DNA of 64,000 nt from AP-16 sp036395835 (GTDB lineage: Bacteria > Pseudomonadota > Alphaproteobacteria > Rhizobiales > Xanthobacteraceae), in assembly GCA_036395835.1 (NCBI GenBank), contig DASWCW010000036.1, positions 5,478-69,477 on the forward strand, written 5' to 3'. Made by a program: the position numbers and the translations under genes. The notes beneath the pieces were generated by a model. That model was not told where the DNA came from. It ran no database searches and saw only the letters and a program-made list of their open reading frames with translations. Shown one piece after another: positions 1 through 9,188 of the stretch. The stretch's first letter is position 1. Every line of letters starts with the position of its first letter.

Positions 1-271
1 GCTGAATATCGTTCGACAGCGCTTTGAGCGGCGAGACGTAGACGACCTGCGTCGCGTCGGCGAGCCGTTCCTCCAGCCCTTGGCGGACCAGCCCGTCGAT
101 CGCGGCGAGAAACGCCGCGAGTGTCTTGCCCGACCCGGTCGGCGCGGCGACGAGCACATGCCGGCCGGCGTGGATCGCCGGCCACGCCTGCGCCTGCGCG
201 GGCGTGGGCGCGGCGAAACTCCGCGCGAACCACGTGGCGACGGCGGGGTGAAACAGGGAGCTAGGGTTCAT
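1..271 (-). CDS. lhr: Lhr-type ATP-dependent DEAD/DEAH helicase, N-terminal fragment (gene runs off the window)
   Basis: The reading frame begins with ATG at 271 on the minus strand and continues past base 1, so only about 90 N-terminal residues are visible. They hold a Q-motif-like stretch ([15 protein letters not shown]), the Walker A motif [15 protein letters not shown] (motif I) and motif Ia ([14 protein letters not shown]). The PLKAL form of motif Ia is characteristic of the Lhr (large helicase-related) family of superfamily 2 helicases, which act in DNA repair. The assignment to Lhr rather than another DEAD/DEAH helicase rests on this segment only. Confidence 0.8.
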   Translation of the reverse strand, partial: MNPSSLFHPAVATWFARSFAAPTPAQAQAWPAIHAGRHVLVAAPTGSGKTLAAFLAAIDGLVRQGLEERLADATQVVYVSPLKALSNDIQ

Positions 272-412
272 GGGACGCCGATGTTTCCGGAAGACCGCGG
301 ATCGATGATAAATCGCCGGTCGCGGATGGGGCCAGCCTCGATATGGACGCTGGCTTTTGTGGAGTAATTCCGGTGCCAAGGACAGATGGGCCGGTTCCCA
401 GTGGAATCAACC

Positions 413-1544
413 CTACTCCACGTCCTCGACTTGTTCCGGCGCGCCGCCGAAGGCCTTTTGCGCCAGCGCCGCCTCCATGAACGGGTCGAGATTGCCCTCG
501 AGCACGCCCGCGGGATCGGACGACGTCACGCCGGTGCGCAGGTCCTTGACCATCTGATAGGGCTGCAGCACGTAGGAGCGGATCTGGTGGCCCCAGCCGA
601 TGTCGGTCTTGGCCGCCTGCTCGGCCGCCGCCTTCGCTTCGCGCTTCTTGAGCTCGAGATCATAAAGGCGCGCGCGCAGCATCTGCCACGCCTGCGCCCG
701 GTTGCGGTGCTGGGAGCGGTCGTTCTGGCACACCACCACGATATTGCTGGGAATGTGGGTGAGCCGGATCGCGGATTCGGTCTTGTTGACGTGCTGGCCG
801 CCGGCGCCGCCGGCCCGCATGGTGTCGATCCGCACGTCCGATTCCTTGATGTCGACGACGATGCGGTCGTCGACCACCGGATAGACGTTCACGCTCGCGA
901 ATGAAGTATGCCGCCGCGCATTGGCGTCGAAGGGCGAGATGCGCACCAGCCGGTGCACGCCGCCCTCGGTCTTGAGCCAGCCATAGGCGTTGCGGCCCTT
1001 GATGCGCACGGTGGCGGATTTGAGCCCCGCCTCCTCGCCCGGCGTCTCCTCGATATATTCGACCTTGAAGCGATGCTGCTCGGCCCAGCGCGTATACATG
1101 CGCAGCAGCATCTGCGCCCAATCCTGGCTCTCGGTTCCGCCGGCCCCGGCGTGAATCTCGAGGAAGCTGTCGTTGGCATCCGCCTCGCCCGACAACAGCG
1201 CCTCGGCCTGCCGGCGCTCGGCTTCCGCCTTGAGCGCATCGAGTACGGCTTCGGCTTCCTTGACCACCTTGGCGTCGCGCTCGGCCTCGCCGAGCTCGAT
1301 CATGGTGAGCTGGTCCTCGAGCTCCTGCTCGATGCGCGAGATCGCGCCGAGGTTCTCCTCGAGCGCGGTGCGCTCCTGCATCACCCTTTGGGCGCGCTCC
1401 TGGTCCTTCCACAGGTCGGGGTCCTCGGCCTGCCGGTTGAGCTCGGCGAGCCGCGCTTTCGATCGATCGAAGTCAAAGATGCCTCCTCAGCAGCCCGACG
1501 GACTGCTTGATGGCATCGACGGTGGATTGGACTTCCGCGCCCAT
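413..1544 (-). CDS. prfB: Peptide chain release factor 2 (RF2), expressed by programmed +1 frameshift
   Basis: RF2 recognises UGA and UAA stop codons and triggers peptide release on the ribosome. The gene is in two frames: ATG at 1544 opens 23 codons ending in CTT followed by TGA (1475-1473), and a +1 shift continues with GAC at 1474 for 353 more codons to TAG at 413-415. The product would be about 376 residues, close to the usual 365. After the shift, the SPF stop-codon recognition tripeptide lies near residues 203-205 and the catalytic GGQ near 248-250, as in other RF2 proteins. An internal ATG at 1384 would give only 323 residues and lose conserved N-terminal sequence, so it is not the main start. 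It lies downstream of mrcA on the same strand. Confidence 0.95.
1472..1487 (-). promoter_or_regulatory. prfB programmed +1 frameshift site
   Basis: On the minus strand the sequence reads AGGAGGCATCTTTGAC. This has the slippery CTT codon directly before in-frame TGA followed by C, and an AGGAGG Shine-Dalgarno-like stretch three bases upstream of CTT. The architecture matches the established RF2 autoregulatory site: when RF2 is scarce, termination at UGA is slow and the ribosome shifts +1 to make more RF2. Confidence 0.93.
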
Positions 1545-1634
1545 GGCTGAACTTCTTCGAATTGTGCCGAACGGCTCCGGCACGCTACGCGGCCGCATGT
1601 AGCGACCGGGACCGCTCAAGGCAATGTCGACGGC

Positions 1635-4115
1635 TCAGTAAAGCCCGCCAGTTCCCGAGCGGATCGCTCGGTCGGATTCCGGCGACACGCCGCCCGGATA
1701 ATCGGAGCGGATCGGCCGGCCCTCGGGATCGGTGAAGCCGATGATGGAATAGCCGTCCGGCGGCGAGGTGCCCGGCTTGAAGGCCTCGATGATGACCTTG
1801 CCGCCCGCGCCGGGCACGGGACGCAGCCCGGTCTTGGCATCGATGCGGATCAGCTTGATCCCGGCCGGCGGCGAGAAATCGACGCCGGGCTTGTCCGCAA
1901 GCGCGACCTTCAGGAAATCCTTGACGATGGGGGCGGCAAGGTGGCCGCCGGTCGCGCCGCGCGCGAGGTGCCGCGGCTTGTCGTAGCCGATGTACACGCC
2001 GACGGTCAGGTCCGGCGTGTAGCCGATGAACCACGCGTCCTTCTCATCATTCGTGGTGCCGGTCTTGCCGGCAACCGGCTTCCCGACTTCCTGGACCACG
2101 GTCGCGGTCCCGCGCTCGACCACGCCCTTGAGCATCCAGGTGACCTGAAAGGCGGTCATCGGGTCGAGCACCTGCTCGCGCCGGTCGACCAGCACGGGCT
2201 CGGGCTGTTTCTTCCATTGATCGGCGTCGCAGCCGCGGCATTCGCGCTCGTCGTGACGATAGATGGTGTGGCCGTAGCGATCCTGGATGCGGTCGATGAG
2301 GGTCGGCTTGATGCGCTTGCCGCCGTTGGCGAACATGGAATAGGCCGCCGTCATGCGCAGCACCGTGGTTTCGCCCGCGCCCAGCGCGAACGACAGATAG
2401 GGCGGCAGGTCGTCGTAGACCCCGAAGCGCTTGGCGTATTCCCCGATCAGCGGCATGCCGACGTCCTGGGCGAGCCGCACGGTCATGACGTTGCGGGAAT
2501 GCTCGAGCCCGAAGCGGAGCGTCTGCGGGCCGTAGTACTTGCCTTCGTAGTTCTCCGGCCGCCAGGCGGCCATCCCCGGGCCCTGATCGATCTCGATGGG
2601 CGCGTCCAGCACCACGGTCGAGGGCGTATAGCCGTTGTCGAGCGCGGCGGCGTAGACGAACGGCTTGAATGCCGATCCGGGCTGGCGCAGCGCCTGGGTC
2701 GCGCGGTTGAACTGGCTCTGGTCGTAGGAGAAGCCGCCGGCGAGCGCGAGCACGCGCCCGGTCCACGGGTCCATCACGACCATCGCGCCGCTGACCTCGG
2801 GAATTTGCCGCAGCCGGAACTGGCCGGAATCCTTGCCGATCGGCTCGGCATAGACCACGTCGCCCGCCTGGAGGATCTGGCCGACCTTGGGCCCGCCCTT
2901 GGCGCGCTCGGAGGCCGGCTTTGCCCATTTGACGCCGTCGAGCGCAAAAATCCCGACCTGGCGCTCCCGCGAAATCGTGCCGGCAGGCTCCCGCAGCGGC
3001 TGCAAGCCGATGCGCGCCGCCTGGTCGGAGCTCTCCAGCACCACGGCGAGCCGCCATGGGGCAATATCGGCGAGCGACTTGACCTCCGCGAGCTTCGCGC
3101 CCCAATCGCCGCTGATGTCGATCTTGGCCAGCGGTCCGCGCCAGCCTTGGGCCTCGTCGAAGCGCACGAGACCGTCGGTCAGGGCCTTGCGGGCCATCAC
3201 CTGGAATTTCGGGTCGAGCGTGGTGCGGATCGAGAGACCGCCTTCATAGAGCTTTTTCTCGCCGTATCGCTCGTAGATCTCCCGACGCACTTCCTCGGCG
3301 AAATATTCCGCCGCGAACATGTGGGCGCCGGTCGGGTGCGGCGTCACATTGAGCGGATCCTTCTTGGCCTTCTCGCCTTCCTGGAAGGTGACGTATTGGT
3401 CCTCGACCATGCGGTCGATGACGTAGTTGCGCCGCTCGATGGCGCGGTCGCGCTGGCGGAACGGATTGTAATTGTTCGGGCCTTTGGGCAGCCCGGCCAG
3501 ATACGCCGCCTCCGCGATCGTCAACTCATGTACCGACTTGTCGAAATAGAGCAGCGAGGCGGCGGCGATCCCATAGGCGCCGAGCCCGAGATAGATCTCG
3601 TTGAGGTAGAGCTCGATGATCTTGTCCTTGGAATAGGCGCGCTCGATCCGCAGCGCGAGCAGCACCTCCTTGATCTTGCGATTGAGGGAGACCTCGTTCG
3701 TCAGCAGGAAGTTCTTGGCAACCTGCTGGGTGATCGTCGAGGCGCCCTGGGGGCGGCGGTTGCTGCCGTAGTTCTGCACGTAGACCCAGCCGGCGCGAAT
3801 GATGCCGCCGAAATCCAGTCCGCCGTGCTCGTAGAAATTCTTGTCCTCGGCGGCCACGAACGCGTTCGTCACCAGCTTGGGCACCGCCTGGATCGGCAGG
3901 TAGAGCCGGCGCTCGCGGGCGTATTCGGCGAGCAACGCGCCGTCGCTCGCGTGGATCCGGGTCATGACCGGCGGCTCGTAATCCTGCAGCTGCGAGTAGT
4001 CCGGGAGGTCCTTGGAGAAATGCCAGAACAGGCCGGCGGCGGCCGCAATGCCGACGAGGAACACCACGGTTCCGGCGGCGAACAGAAAGCCGAAGAAGCG
4101 CACCAGGAGCCTCAT
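1635..4115 (-). CDS. mrcA: Penicillin-binding protein 1A (bifunctional transglycosylase/transpeptidase)
   Basis: This class A PBP of 826 residues polymerises and cross-links peptidoglycan at the inner membrane. Residues about 7-30 form a single signal-anchor helix. The GT51 glycosyltransferase domain shows EDKNFYEHGG at 90-99 (catalytic Glu90) and GASTITQQVAKN at about 124-135. The transpeptidase domain has the SxxK motif SAFK at 481-484, SRN at 540-542 and KTGTT at 684-688. An OB-like insertion precedes the transpeptidase domain, as in PBP1A. The C-terminal residues after about 780 are a short tail. It sits between amiC and prfB on the same strand, so amidase and synthase are probably co-transcribed. 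Confidence 0.96.
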   Translation of the reverse strand: MRLLVRFFGFLFAAGTVVFLVGIAAAAGLFWHFSKDLPDYSQLQDYEPPVMTRIHASDGALLAEYARERRLYLPIQAVPKLVTNAFVAAEDKNFYEHGGLDFGGIIRAGWVYVQNYGSNRRPQGASTITQQVAKNFLLTNEVSLNRKIKEVLLALRIERAYSKDKIIELYLNEIYLGLGAYGIAAASLLYFDKSVHELTIAEAAYLAGLPKGPNNYNPFRQRDRAIERRNYVIDRMVEDQYVTFQEGEKAKKDPLNVTPHPTGAHMFAAEYFAEEVRREIYERYGEKKLYEGGLSIRTTLDPKFQVMARKALTDGLVRFDEAQGWRGPLAKIDISGDWGAKLAEVKSLADIAPWRLAVVLESSDQAARIGLQPLREPAGTISRERQVGIFALDGVKWAKPASERAKGGPKVGQILQAGDVVYAEPIGKDSGQFRLRQIPEVSGAMVVMDPWTGRVLALAGGFSYDQSQFNRATQALRQPGSAFKPFVYAAALDNGYTPSTVVLDAPIEIDQGPGMAAWRPENYEGKYYGPQTLRFGLEHSRNVMTVRLAQDVGMPLIGEYAKRFGVYDDLPPYLSFALGAGETTVLRMTAAYSMFANGGKRIKPTLIDRIQDRYGHTIYRHDERECRGCDADQWKKQPEPVLVDRREQVLDPMTAFQVTWMLKGVVERGTATVVQEVGKPVAGKTGTTNDEKDAWFIGYTPDLTVGVYIGYDKPRHLARGATGGHLAAPIVKDFLKVALADKPGVDFSPPAGIKLIRIDAKTGLRPVPGAGGKVIIEAFKPGTSPPDGYSIIGFTDPEGRPIRSDYPGGVSPESDRAIRSGTGGLY

Positions 4116-4291
4116 CGCCGCCGTCCCACCGCAACGCGATTCAGGTCCATCGCAGCCGATCTTCCAAGACTCGCCGATGAATATACGCCATCCGCCGCAG
4201 CGCGGGGCGTTTCATCGCGAACGGCGCGGCGCCGCATCGAGCCCGGTTTCGTCGCGCCGTTTTGTGGTCAAACTGAGGCTGGCCCGGCACC

Positions 4292-5533
4292 CTAATTCGA
4301 TCCCCCCGCGGCACCGGTTCCCGCGAGCCGGGTGGCGAAATACGTGGTGATGGCCTGGGCGATGGATTCGGTCGCCCGCGCGCGCCAGGCATCCGACATC
4401 AGGTATTTGAGATCCTGGCTGCTCGAAACGTAACCGAGCTCGATCAGTGCCGAAGGAACGTCGGGCGCCTTGAGCACGCGGAACCCCGCGGATTTCAGCG
4501 GATGCTTGTGCAATCGCGAGGTCGCCTTGAGCTCCCTGACCAGGGCGTGGGCCAAATTGGCGGAGAATGCCTTGGTTTCGCGTTGCGCCAGATCGATCAG
4601 GATATCGGCGACATCGTTCGGCTCGGCGCTCAAATCGACGCCGGCGATGACGTCGGCGCGGTTCTCGGCTTCGGCGAGCCGGGCCGCTTCGGCATCCGAA
4701 GCGGTCTCCGAGAGCGTGTAGACGCTGGCGCCTCGCGACTCGGAATCTCGGTGCACCAGCGCATCGGCATGAATGGAGAGAAACAGCGCAGCCTGTCGCG
4801 ACCTCGCCAGCTGCACGCGATCCGCGAGCGGCACGAAGCGATCGTCGGTGCGCGTCATCGCCACCCGGTATTTGCCGGATTTCTCCAGCTTGTCGCGAAG
4901 CTGCTGGGCGAACTCCAGCACGATGGTTTTTTCGGTATCCCCGGTGGGCGCCACGGTGCCGCTATCGAGCCCGCCATGGCCCGGATCGAGCACGACCAGC
5001 GGGCGCGGATCGGCATCCTTGGCGTCATGGTCGATTTTCACCTGCGGCGCGGAACGCCTGGGCCGGTTCTCGAGCGCGATATTGCGCAAGAAACTGTCGC
5101 GATCGATCGCAGCCAGATCGAGGACGAGGCGGGCCGGCTGGCCCTCCTCCGGGTCGATCACGAAGGCCTTTTCGACCCGGACTGGCGCGGTCGCGTCCAG
5201 CACGATGCGCGATCCGCCCGGCATGACCAGACCGAAGCGGAAAGCCTTCACGAGACCCCGTCCGGTCTCGCCGAGCTTGGCCGGGAGCTGGAATACGACC
5301 TGGGGGAGATCCAGCACGACCCGATAGGGGTCGGCCAGCGTGAAGGCGGAGACCTCGACCCGCTTGCTCAGATCGAGCACGAATCGGGTGCGAGCCTCGT
5401 CGCCCCCGAGCCTCGCATCGGTGGCGACGGGCGGCTCCGCCGCCAAGGTTGGGGCGGCCGCGCCTCCGCCGAGACCGGCAACGAGCAGTCCCCACAGCAG
5501 GCCGAGTGCCGAGCCTTTCGCGATGGACCGCAC
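4292..5533 (-). CDS. amiC: N-acetylmuramoyl-L-alanine amidase, AMIN + Amidase_3 (AmiC type)
   Basis: This periplasmic zinc amidase of 413 residues cleaves the amide between muramic acid and the stem peptide, typically for daughter-cell separation. An N-terminal signal peptide covers about residues 1-32, an AMIN targeting domain about 45-150, and an Amidase_3 catalytic domain starts near 178. Zinc ligands are visible in DPGHGG (His186), in the EKTIVLEF segment (Glu201) and in SIHADA (His255). A catalytic Glu lies in SALIELGYVS near the C-terminus. The start is GTG at 5533, preceded by a good GGAGG ribosome-binding sequence. mrcA follows 176 bases downstream. Confidence 0.94.
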   Translation of the reverse strand: MRSIAKGSALGLLWGLLVAGLGGGAAAPTLAAEPPVATDARLGGDEARTRFVLDLSKRVEVSAFTLADPYRVVLDLPQVVFQLPAKLGETGRGLVKAFRFGLVMPGGSRIVLDATAPVRVEKAFVIDPEEGQPARLVLDLAAIDRDSFLRNIALENRPRRSAPQVKIDHDAKDADPRPLVVLDPGHGGLDSGTVAPTGDTEKTIVLEFAQQLRDKLEKSGKYRVAMTRTDDRFVPLADRVQLARSRQAALFLSIHADALVHRDSESRGASVYTLSETASDAEAARLAEAENRADVIAGVDLSAEPNDVADILIDLAQRETKAFSANLAHALVRELKATSRLHKHPLKSAGFRVLKAPDVPSALIELGYVSSSQDLKYLMSDAWRARATESIAQAITTYFATRLAGTGAAGGSN

Positions 5534-5628
5534 GGTTGATTCACCTCCGCGCTCTACTTACTCCAATAGGCAGCCATAGTTAATCGCCGCTTTAAGCAAG
5601 TCCTACCGATCCGGCACAGTGTGGCGGT

Positions 5629-5672
5629 TACGTGACAGTCCTGGGTTTCGTACGTGACAGTCCTGGGTTTCG
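5629..5672. repeat. Perfect 22-bp tandem direct repeat (two units)
   Basis: Two identical 22-base units abut at 5629-5650 and 5651-5672, each containing the core GTGACAGTCCTGGGTTTCG. They lie about 95 bases upstream of the amiC start, in the divergent gap with rne. No flanking transposase is visible. The unit could be a duplicated operator or a relic of an insertion-sequence end, and I cannot decide between these. Confidence 0.8.
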
Positions 5673-6335
5673 CGACCGGGCAAGCGGGGCTTACCCTTGT
5701 ATCGATGAACCCGTTACCCCGGGCCGGGAGCCTCGGCTTGCCAATGCGCGAGGGGGGCCGTAAGAAGGGCGCGCTGACGGTTGATAGTCCGGTTTTGCCA
5801 CGCTTGGGCACCGAACAGCCACGGCCTGCTCCCGGAGGGGTTCCGGGAAAGCCGCTGGCGGCAAGCTCCCCGCCTGCGTGTGACGCTTGGATCGAGCGCG
5901 CGGGAGCGCCGGTCGGTGCCCCTCCCAGGGCAGCTGGAACGCATGTGGGTGAGCCGCGTGCCAGCGCCGCGGGCGTCCGGCCGACAGCATTCGAGAACCG
6001 GCGGCGGTCGCAAGCTGCCGCCCGTTACAGGTCGAAGACATGGTTGCGGCGCAAGATACCAATTCGCTTCGCCGGAGCGCAGCAGAACAGGCGGCGCGCA
6101 ATCTTCGCCTCGTCCCCCTCGCGCAGGAATGCGCGTCGCACCGTCGGAATGCGCTTCTCGACGGGGATTTTTCCCGCTGGCGCGACATGGCGGAATTTAC
6201 CCATGCCGCCCGCGGCCGAGACGGTTTCGACCCTCCATTCCAACCTCGTTTGGGCGCGCCGCTCGCGGCGCCAGGTGTCGCGAGGATCGCGGCACCGGTC
6301 CCGGTCAAGATGGCCCGCCCCAGAAAGATCGATCA
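5673..6335 (+). other. Long non-coding interval upstream of rne, probable 5' leader
   Basis: The roughly 800-base gap between amiC and rne shows no credible gene. The frames that stay open in it are Arg/Pro/Ser-rich with no recognisable domain. RNase E genes in proteobacteria often carry long 5' leaders through which the enzyme degrades its own mRNA. That this stretch serves the same purpose is an inference from position and length only. No promoter is assigned. Confidence 0.4.
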
Positions 6336-9152
6336 ATGGCCAACAAGATGCTCATCGACGCGACGCACCCGGAGGAAACTCGCGTGGTCGTCGTACGCGG
6401 CAATCGCGTCGAGGAATTCGATTTCGAATCGGCAAGCCGCCGACAGCTGAAAGGCAACATCTATCTCGCCAAGGTGACCCGGGTCGAGCCGTCGCTCCAG
6501 GCGGCTTTCGTCGATTACGGCGGCAACCGCCACGGCTTCCTCGCATTCAGCGAAATCCATCCGGATTATTATCAAATCCCGGTCGCCGACCGGCAGGCGC
6601 TGATCGCCGAGGAAGAGCGGGCGCAGCGCGCAGCGGATGCCGAGCTCGACCGGCGAGCGGGCCGGTCGCGTCGCCCCGTCCGGGCCGCCGCCGCGAGGCT
6701 CGAGGAAGTCCGCACCGCCGCGGCCTCACCTGAGGAGACCGAAAGCGCATCGAGCGAGCCGCAGCCCTCCGCGGCATTCGCGGTCGACGACGGTTCGCAG
6801 CCGGAGGCCGCGCCGGCGCCCGAGCCGACGCCGGCGGAGGAACGCGAGCCCGAGCCGGCCGACGAGCTCGCCGCGGTCGAGGAAGCCAGCGAGCCCGCGC
6901 TCGAGATCGAGCGCGCCGTCGAAAGCGAGCAGCCCGCCCCGGCGCAGCCCGTGGCGGAGCATGCCGAAGGCGGCAATGGTGGCAACGGCGGCAACGGCGG
7001 GGCCGTCGACGAGATCGAGGCCGAGGACGACGAGGCGGTGGAATCCGTGGGCGCGGGCGACGCCATGGAGGAAGTGCCCGAGCGCATGCCCCGCGTGCGG
7101 CGTCAATACAAGATCCAGGAAGTGATCAAGCGCCGGCAGGTTATGCTGGTGCAGGTGGTCAAGGAAGAGCGCGGCACCAAGGGTGCGGCGCTGACCACCT
7201 ATCTGTCGCTCGCCGGACGCTATTCGGTGCTGATGCCCAACACCGCCCGCGGCGGCGGCATCAGCCGCAAGATCACCGACGCGCAGGACCGCAGACGCCT
7301 CAAGGAACTCGCCCAGGATCTCGAAGTGCCGGAAGGCATGGGCGTGATCCTGCGCACCGCCGGCGCCAATCGCACCAAGGCGGAGATCAAACGCGACTTT
7401 GAGTATCTGCTGCGGCTGTGGGAAACCGTGCGCGATCTCACGCTCAAGTCGACCGCGCCCACCCTGGTCTACGAGGAAGGCTCGCTGATCAAGCGCTCGA
7501 TCCGCGATCTCTACAACAAGGACATCGATGAAGTCCTGGTTGCGGGCGATGAGGCCTATCGCGAGGCCAAGGACTTCATGCGCATGCTCATGCCGAGCCA
7601 TGCCAAGAACGTAAAGCCGTACAAGGACGGCCAGCCGATCTTCACCCGATACGGCGTGGAGAGCCAGCTCGATGCGATGTTCTCCCCGACCGTGCAGCTG
7701 CGGTCCGGGGGCTATATCGTCCTCAATCAGACCGAGGCCCTGGTCTCGATCGACGTCAACTCCGGGCGCGCCACCCGCGAGCACCACATCGAGGACACCG
7801 CGCTCAAGACCAACCTGGAGTCGGCGGAGGAGATCGCACGGCAATTGCGGCTGCGCGACCTGGCGGGGCTGATCGTCATCGACTTCATCGATATGGACGA
7901 GAAGCGCAACAACCGCGCCGTCGAACGCCGAGTGAAAGACTGCCTGAAATACGATCGCGCACGCATTCAGGTCGGCCGCATCTCCCATTTCGGATTGCTG
8001 GAGATGTCGCGCCAGCGCATCCGCACCAGCGTGCTCGAAAGCTCGACCGAGAAATGCCCGCATTGCGGCGGAACCGGCCACGTGCGCTCGGTCTCCTCGG
8101 TGACGCTGCAGCTGTTGCGCACCTTGGACGAGATGCTGATCAAGAGCGGCACCCACAGTCTGATCGTGCGCACCCGCGCCGATGTGGCGCTCTACGTGCT
8201 CAATCACAAGCGCGCGCACCTGCGCGAGCTCGAGCAGCGCTTCCGCATCGCCATCACGGTCAACGCCGACCCGAGCATCGGCGGGCAGCAGCCCTTCGTG
8301 ATCGAGCGCGGCGAGCAGGTGCACAGCGTCGAAGCGGCAAAAGCCATCGCGGCGCAGCCGACCGCGATCGTGGCGGAGGAAGAGGAGGAGCTCGAGCCCG
8401 AGCTCGAAGCCGAGCTCGAAACCGAGCCTCTGCCCGAGGACGCCGTCGAGCAAGCGGCCGAACCCGGCGAAGCGCCCGAAGGCGGCGAAGTCCCCGAAGG
8501 CGGCGAAGCGCCCGGGCGACGGCGCCGGCGACGACGGCGGCGACGGCGCGGCGAGGAACCGGATCTGCACCAGGTGGCGCCCTCGCAGCCCGAGCCGGAA
8601 GAAGGCGAACCGGAACTCGAGACCAACGAGCAGGATGCGGGACTGCCCCAGACGACGGCCGAAGCCCAGGCCGAGAGCGAGCGTCGTCGTCGACGGCGAG
8701 GTCGACGCGGCGGCCGGCGGCGGCGCGGCCGGGAGGGCGAGGCGCGGGAATCCGAACCATTCGAGCCGCAGCCGACGATCGATTCCGAGCTCGACGTCGC
8801 CGTTGCCAATTTCGACCGGCCCCCTGTAACCGAGCCGGAGCGGCTCGAAGCAGCCGTCGAGCCGCAGCACGCCGAGCCACAGCACGCCGAACCGCGGCCG
8901 GAACCTCCTCCGCCCAGCGAGCCGCCCGCGCAGCAGGCCGAGCAGCCGCGGCGGCGCTCCACCGTGCGCGAACCGGCGCCCTTCTTCCCCGGCCAAGGCC
9001 CGGCCCAGCCGACCATAGCGCCGGCAAACGAAACGAGAGCGCCCGAGCCGGAACCCGCAGCATCCTCCCCGGATCGCACAGCCGAAACGGAAAGCACCGA
9101 CCGTCCCCGCCGCACCGGCTGGTGGGCGCGGCGCCTCACCGGCAAGGACTGA
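6336..9152 (+). CDS. rne: Ribonuclease E
   Basis: This is the endoribonuclease for mRNA decay and rRNA/tRNA processing, of 938 residues from ATG at 6336 (MANKMLID). An in-frame upstream extension exists but is low-complexity and was discarded. The S1 RNA-binding domain starts near residue 36 (GNIYLAKVTRVEPSLQAAF). It is interrupted at about 93-250 by an acidic Glu/Ala/Pro-rich insertion common in alphaproteobacterial RNase E. The catalytic aspartates lie in IDVNSG (about 471) and VIDFIDM (about 515). The zinc-link CPHC follows near 573. The remainder is a disordered tail alternating acidic stretches with runs of arginine, such as the poly-Arg near 730 and 790. That tail is expected to bind RNA and degradosome partners. 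Confidence 0.96.
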   Translation: MANKMLIDATHPEETRVVVVRGNRVEEFDFESASRRQLKGNIYLAKVTRVEPSLQAAFVDYGGNRHGFLAFSEIHPDYYQIPVADRQALIAEEERAQRAADAELDRRAGRSRRPVRAAAARLEEVRTAAASPEETESASSEPQPSAAFAVDDGSQPEAAPAPEPTPAEEREPEPADELAAVEEASEPALEIERAVESEQPAPAQPVAEHAEGGNGGNGGNGGAVDEIEAEDDEAVESVGAGDAMEEVPERMPRVRRQYKIQEVIKRRQVMLVQVVKEERGTKGAALTTYLSLAGRYSVLMPNTARGGGISRKITDAQDRRRLKELAQDLEVPEGMGVILRTAGANRTKAEIKRDFEYLLRLWETVRDLTLKSTAPTLVYEEGSLIKRSIRDLYNKDIDEVLVAGDEAYREAKDFMRMLMPSHAKNVKPYKDGQPIFTRYGVESQLDAMFSPTVQLRSGGYIVLNQTEALVSIDVNSGRATREHHIEDTALKTNLESAEEIARQLRLRDLAGLIVIDFIDMDEKRNNRAVERRVKDCLKYDRARIQVGRISHFGLLEMSRQRIRTSVLESSTEKCPHCGGTGHVRSVSSVTLQLLRTLDEMLIKSGTHSLIVRTRADVALYVLNHKRAHLRELEQRFRIAITVNADPSIGGQQPFVIERGEQVHSVEAAKAIAAQPTAIVAEEEEELEPELEAELETEPLPEDAVEQAAEPGEAPEGGEVPEGGEAPGRRRRRRRRRRRGEEPDLHQVAPSQPEPEEGEPELETNEQDAGLPQTTAEAQAESERRRRRRGRRGGRRRRGREGEARESEPFEPQPTIDSELDVAVANFDRPPVTEPERLEAAVEPQHAEPQHAEPRPEPPPPSEPPAQQAEQPRRRSTVREPAPFFPGQGPAQPTIAPANETRAPEPEPAASSPDRTAETESTDRPRRTGWWARRLTGKD

Positions 9153-9188
9153 AATGCGCGCGCGCAGGTTCGGCGCGGTGCGGAGAGC

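Noticed and set aside
1473..1475. In-frame TGA near the start of prfB as a sign of a pseudogene.
   Set aside because: The surrounding CTT-TGA-C and upstream AGGAGG are the known programmed frameshift site and the rest of RF2 is intact.
1941..4295. Long open frame on the plus strand opposite mrcA (784 codons).
   Set aside because: It mirrors the codon structure of the minus-strand PBP1A gene, which has all catalytic motifs; the translation is Arg/Gly/His/Leu-rich with no domain.
5691..6308. Minus-strand 205-codon frame in the amiC-rne gap.
   Set aside because: Arg/Pro/Ser-rich, no motif, no ribosome-binding site; typical of GC-rich non-coding DNA.
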